Below, piece by piece: positions 55,001 through 61,000 of a DNA stretch of 64,000 nucleotides (position 1 is its first letter; each line of letters opens with the position of its first letter). Under the pieces are notes generated by a model. It worked only from the letters and a program-made list of their open reading frames with translations. It made no database searches and was not told where the DNA came from. A program made the translations under genes and the position numbers. Where the stretch lies: assembly GCA_950097015.1 (NCBI GenBank), contig CATNEN010000001.1:14687001-14751000 (forward strand), in the 5' to 3' direction. This DNA comes from Macrostomum hystrix (Eukaryota > Platyhelminthes > Macrostomidae).

Positions 55001-58000
55001 TCTACTCACTCTAATCTACTCACTCTAATCTACTCACTCTAATCTACTCACTCTAATCTACTCACTCTAATCTGCACACTCTAATCTACTCACTCTAATC
55101 TACTCACTCTAATCTGCTCACTCTAATCTGCTCACTCTAATCTACTCACTCTAATCTGCTCACTCTAATCTGCTCACTCTAATCTACTCACTCTAATCTG
55201 CTCACTCTAATCTACTCCCTTCTCCAGGAGCCAGTGGCGGCAGCTCTCCTGTCATCGATGATTCTGAAAGCCATGGTGGGTCGCACGGATGACTTCACTG
55301 ACAAGGAGGACTTTCAGCGCGGCGCAGCCCTGTTCGAAGACCATGCTTGGGGCGTGCTGGACCAGTGCTACCGCGAGGACGAGCGCAGAGCTCTACTGCT
55401 CATCAACCGTGAGCTGCGATTCTATGGCGACAGCTCCTGTATCTACCTGGCTGCCGAGGGCGAGAGCATCAAGTTCATGGCGCACCCGTGCTGCCAGGAC
55501 TTCCTCACCAGCACCTGGATGGGCCGGCTGAGCGCCAAGAATTCCATGACCAGATTCTCAATAGGGGTCCTTTGCGGCCTCGTCTGCCCCCTGCTGGTGC
55601 CCAGTGTTATGCTGTACAAGCTCACCGACAGGGAGATCGAGAGACAGGCTGTTGAGCAGCAGCAGCAGCAGAAATCGGCTGCGGCTACCAATACCGGATC
55701 GTCAAGCGTTGCTATGGCAACCGTTGATCCGGAGTCTGGAGGCCAAAATTTTATGGAAATGGAGAAGTAAGATTCCTCTGCGACCATCTCAATGTGTTAG
55801 AAAACTCTTGAGCTGTTAGACTGAATCTTGAGCTGTTAGACAGAATCTTGAGCTGTTAGACAGAATCTTGAGCTGTTAGACAGAATCTTGAGCTGTTAGA
55901 CAGAATCTTGAGCTGTTAGACAGAATCTTGAGCTGTTAGACAGAATCTTGAGCTGTTAGACAGAATCTTGAGCTGTTAGACAGAATCTTGAGCTGTTAGA
56001 CAGAATCTTGAGCTGTTAGACAGAATCTTGAGCTTTTAGACAGAATATTGAGCTGTTAGACAGTATATTGAGCTGTTAGACAGAATCTTGAGCTGTTAGA
56101 CAGAATCTTGAGCTGTTAGACAGAATCTTGAGCTGTTAGACAGAATCTTGAGCTGTTAGACAGAATCTTGAGCTGTTAGACAGAATCTTGAGCTGTTAGA
56201 CAGAATCTTGAGCTTTTAGACAGTATATTGAGCTGTTAGACAGTATATTGAGCTGTTAGACAGTATCTTGAGCTGTTAGACAGAATCTTGAGCTGTTAGA
56301 CAGAATCTTGAGCTGTTAGACAGAATATTGAGCTGTTAGACAGTATCTTGAGCTGTTAGACAGAATCTTGAGCTGTTAGACAGAATCTTGAGCTGTTAGA
56401 CAGAATCTTGAGCTGTTAGACAGAATCTTGAGCTTTTAGACAGAATATTGAGCTGTTAGACAGTATATTGAGCTTTTAGACAGAATATTGAGCTGTTAGA
56501 CAGTATATTGAGCTGTTAGACAGAATCTTGAGCTGTTAGACAGAATATTGAGCTGTTAGACAGAATCTTGAGCTGTTAGACAGAATCTTGAGCTGTTAGA
56601 CAGAATATTGAGCTGTTAGACAGAATCTTGAGCTGTTAGACAGAATCTTGAGCCGTTAGACAGAATCTTGAGCTGTTAGACAGAATCTTGAGCCGTTAGA
56701 CAGAATATTGAGCCGTTAAACAGAATCTTGAGCTGTTAGACAGAATCTTGAGCTGTTAGACAGAATCTTGAGCTGTTAGACAGTATATTGAGCTGTTAGA
56801 CAGTATCTTGAGCTGTTAGACAGTATCTTGAGCTGTTAGACAGAATCTTGAGCTGTTAGGCAGAATCTTGAGCAGTTAGACAGAATCTTGAGCAGTTAGA
56901 CAGAATCTTGAGCTGTTAGACAAGTCTCAATATGTTACAAAAAATCATCAGCAATTAAACAGTTCTTATCTGTTATTTAAAAAATCTGTTAAACACATCG
57001 CAAACTGCAGACACATTCTTATCTGTTAGACACATTATTATCTGTTAGACTCATTCTTATCTGTTGGACACATTCTTATCTGTTGGACACATTTTTATCT
57101 GTTGGACACATTCTTATCTGTTAGACACATTCTTATCTGTTGGACCCATTCCTATCTGTTGGACACATTCTTATCTGTTAGACACATTCTTATCTGTTGG
57201 ACCCATTCCTATCTGTTGGACACATTCCTATCTGTTGGACACATTCCTATCTGTTAGACACATTCTTATCTGTTGGACACATTCCTATCTGTTGGACACA
57301 TTCCTATCTGTTAGACACATTCCTATCTGTTAGACACATTCTTATCTGTTGGATACATTCTTATCTGTTAGACACATTCTTATCTGTTGGACACATTCTT
57401 ATCTGTTAGACACATTCTTATCTGTTGGATACATTCTTATCTGTTAGACACATTCTTATCTGTTAGACTCATTCTTCGACATACGAGACATACGACACTC
57501 GTAACTACGCGTGTTAGACACACTTTTAGAAGTATATGTCTGTCTATTCGACATTTAAAGTGTTAGACGCACTTTAAACGTGCACTTTAATTTCTATGCA
57601 ATCCATTATCGCAGCTTTAGATTTCAGAGTTCGTTTTTAAAAGAAAGAAACGTAACGATTTTTTCGCTGACCCAGTTTTCATTGCAGTGGGGGGGGCAGA
57701 TTCCCGGCTCATTAATCTTTCTAAGGAACACAAAGCAGACGTTGGTGCACGCAGAGCAACGAGAGCTGCCTAAGCTGTCACAATACTGGGCAGCAAAGTC
57801 ATTATTCACAGCTTGGGGCTAACAGCACACACAGCTAATGGGATCCTATTTTCGGAATGATTAATCCCTGTTATATTGTGCGCAGTTCCAATCACAAGCG
57901 AACAAAAACACACACGGATCTGCTTTGCTCTAATCTGTTAATGAGCTAGGGAGTAGAAGAAATAGAATAAAGCGTCTTTTATGTTGGACTCAAGACGAAG

Positions 58001-61000
58001 AAATGTTTTGCCTATTGCTGTTTTTTGCCACCAGACACCCCAGATACTGAATATCCCGACGATAACCGATGCTTTGTGATTCTGGATGTTGTTTTATTAA
58101 ATAGAGCGCAACATTTTAGCCCGGGCGTGGCTTAAGCTGTCGCTTCAACCTTCCAATTTGAAGGCGGAAGTCCCTCATTAGCCAATTGCGCCGTGTGAGC
58201 AAGCTCAACTGCGGCCAGGTTTTCGAACGGGTCCGCGAGTTTTACATGGCACCCGTGGTTCGATTCGTCTACAATACCGTGAGTCGCTGTCTGTGCCTTT
58301 CACCGCAAAAATTGAAATCATGTGAGTGGCAGAGCGGTTAACGCGTTTGCTTAAGGCACCGAGGTCCCTGAGCTCGATTCCGCGGCGAGGTGACACTTAT
58401 TATGGGCTTTGATGGCCAACCTCCACGCACAGTGAGAGTGTGCACTGCCTGTCGATGAGAAAGTCGGGGCAGATGTACACACCTGTGAGACAGTATCTGT
58501 GTCCGTGTGTGCTCAGGAGTCAGCGGAATGGGCAGAATTGCCTCCTCGCTGGCTGCGGGTCTGGTGTCACTAAATGATGTGCCATTGCCCGCAGCCCTCC
58601 TGCAATTATTATTATTACTCGTACTATTAGTCTCATGATACGATCGTAAATCGTCTAACTGTCAATCCATTATCATCAAATTTTCAGTTCGCCTACATGA
58701 CCTTCCTGTTCTTGTTCAGCTATCTACTACTGTTTGAGCTGAAGCACAATATCACTGTCATGGAGTACATTGTCATCGTCTGGATTGGCACCCTGCTTTT
58801 AGAGGAGGTGAAACAGGTGAGATAATCACAAGTTAAAGAGATTTTTATGGATTAGGGATGCGACATAGGTAATTAGAGTGTGTAAGGGTAGAATGTCAAA
58901 GTATATTGGGTAGAATAGGAGAAGAGAGATGGGGTAGAATGTCAAAGTATATTGGGTAGAATAGGAGAAGAGAGATGGGGTAGAATGGCAGATGAGAGAA
59001 GAGGTAGAATGGCAGAGCAGTGAACGTAGAATGGCAGAGGAGAGAAGGGTAGAATGGCAGAGGAGAAAATGGGTAGAATGGCAGAGGAGAGAAGGGGTAG
59101 AATGGCAGAGGAGAGAAGGGGTAGAATGGCAGAGGAGAGAAGGGGTAGAATGGCAGAGGAGAGAAGGGGTAGAATGGCAGAGGAGAGAAGGGGTAGAATG
59201 GCAGAGGAGAGAAGGGGTAGAATGGCAGAGGAGAGAAGGGGTAGAATGGCAGAGCAGTGAACGTAGAATGGCAGAGGAGAGAAGGGTGAAAGCAGAGGAG
59301 AAAATGGGTAGAATGGCAGAGGAGAGAAGGGGTAGAATGGCAGATGATAGAAGGGGTAGAATGGCAGAGTAGAGAAGGGGTAGAATGGCAGAGGAGAAAA
59401 TGGGTAGAATGGCAGAGGAGAGAAGGGGTAGAATGGCAGAGGAGAGAAGGGGTAGAATGGCAGAGGAGAGAAGGGGTAGAATGGCAGAGGAGAGAAGGGG
59501 TAGAATGGCAGAGGAGAGAAGGGGTAGAATGGCAGAGGAGAGAAGGGGTAGAATGGCAGAGGAGAGAAGGGGTAGAATGGCAGAGGAGAGAAGGGGTAGA
59601 ATGGCAGAGGAGAGAAGGGGTAGAATGGCAGAGCAGTGAACGTAGAATGGCAGAGGAGAGAAGGGTGAAAGCAGAGGAGAAAATGGGTAGAATGGCAGAG
59701 GAGAGAAGGGGTAGAATGGCAGATGATAGAAGGGGTAGAATGGCAGAGTAGAGAAGGGGTAGAATGGCAGAGGAGAAAATGGGTAGAATGGCAGAGGAGA
59801 GAAGGGGTAGAATGGCAGAGGAGAGAAGGGGTAGAATGGCAGAGGAGAGAAGGGGTAGAATGGCAGAGGAGAGAGGGGGTAGAATGGCAGAGGAGAGAGG
59901 GGGTAGAATGGCAGAGGAGAGAGGGGGTAGAATGGCAGAATACAAATCCATTTTTCGTCTTTAGAGTAAGTCCTGTACTGTTGGCTGACAGTGTTGGTCT
60001 GATTTGGTCGATTCGGTGACACATTTTAAGTCAAAAGCTTCTAATTAATAAAAACTCTGGAGGTTCCCATACCGAGCTGAATATTTCATTAAAGAAACGT
60101 TTTTCAAGCACCACTTAACAAATTAGTCAGATTATGATAAGGGATTAGATCGTCTGCAAAAGAAATTGTCTCTAGAAATTTCTTCAAGACTTTTCTGTAG
60201 TTTTATGAAAGTTTGGCAAATATTTGAGTTGATCGCTGCAGCGGTTTTTTAGAGCAAACGGCAATTAATTCTGATTTCTGCATCCAACTTTTTTTACAAC
60301 TTCTCTGACCCAGTTTCAGCTATTTTTTACAACATGACCCCCAATGTTCGTTCGATTTCTGATGTAGAACTTTAAGAAAAAAGTTGGAAGATTTTGAGCA
60401 CTATGCTGAAATAGTCAGATAAGTTTAACTTTAAAGCTAGCTTTTAACTAGAAGTCTCATTTTGGATTTTTAGAATTTTAGTAAAGATATCTGTTGATCA
60501 GTTAAAGATTTCTCATAGAATATTGTTTTAATGGTATATTTTGTGATATAAAAATTTAATTCTTAAATGTTTAAAACAATTGTTTTTTAATTCCGGGTTT
60601 TACACTGATTAATTACATATTAATTAGTAATTACTTATGACTTCGTTCTTTGTTTTGTAACTATATTAAAACCATATACTAAAAGTGGCGTGTCCAAAAG
60701 AAATAACAAGCAAGCTAACTATTATTTTTCTTATTAATAGTTACGCTATTAATATTTTTGTTATATTATATATGTCGTCTATTTATCATATTAGTTGTTG
60801 GAAATGTCTAGTTTTTTATTAGATTAGTTTAAAAGCGATGGAAACAAAATAAATTAATGCTTTTATTTTATAAGAAAAAAATTAAACACTGCTTCTGCGC
60901 CTTTAAAATGCATACTTAAATGTTAGTTTAGTCCCAAATATGTGTGCTTGCTGGCACAATTAGTGCCTGGATAAGCCCTAATTACAACCCGACTAAGCAG

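Noticed and set aside
55604-55819. Alternative-frame ORF over exon 17
   Set aside because: Shadow of the TRPM coding exon; no homology in that frame.
57688-57830. Possible extra TRPM exon after cattgcag
   Set aside because: It does not continue the reading phase, and exon 17 joins exon 18 exactly without it.
58826-60024. Three overlapping ORFs of 350-400 codons on the minus strand
   Set aside because: All three frames are open through the 24-bp minisatellite of TRPM intron 19; low complexity, no domain.
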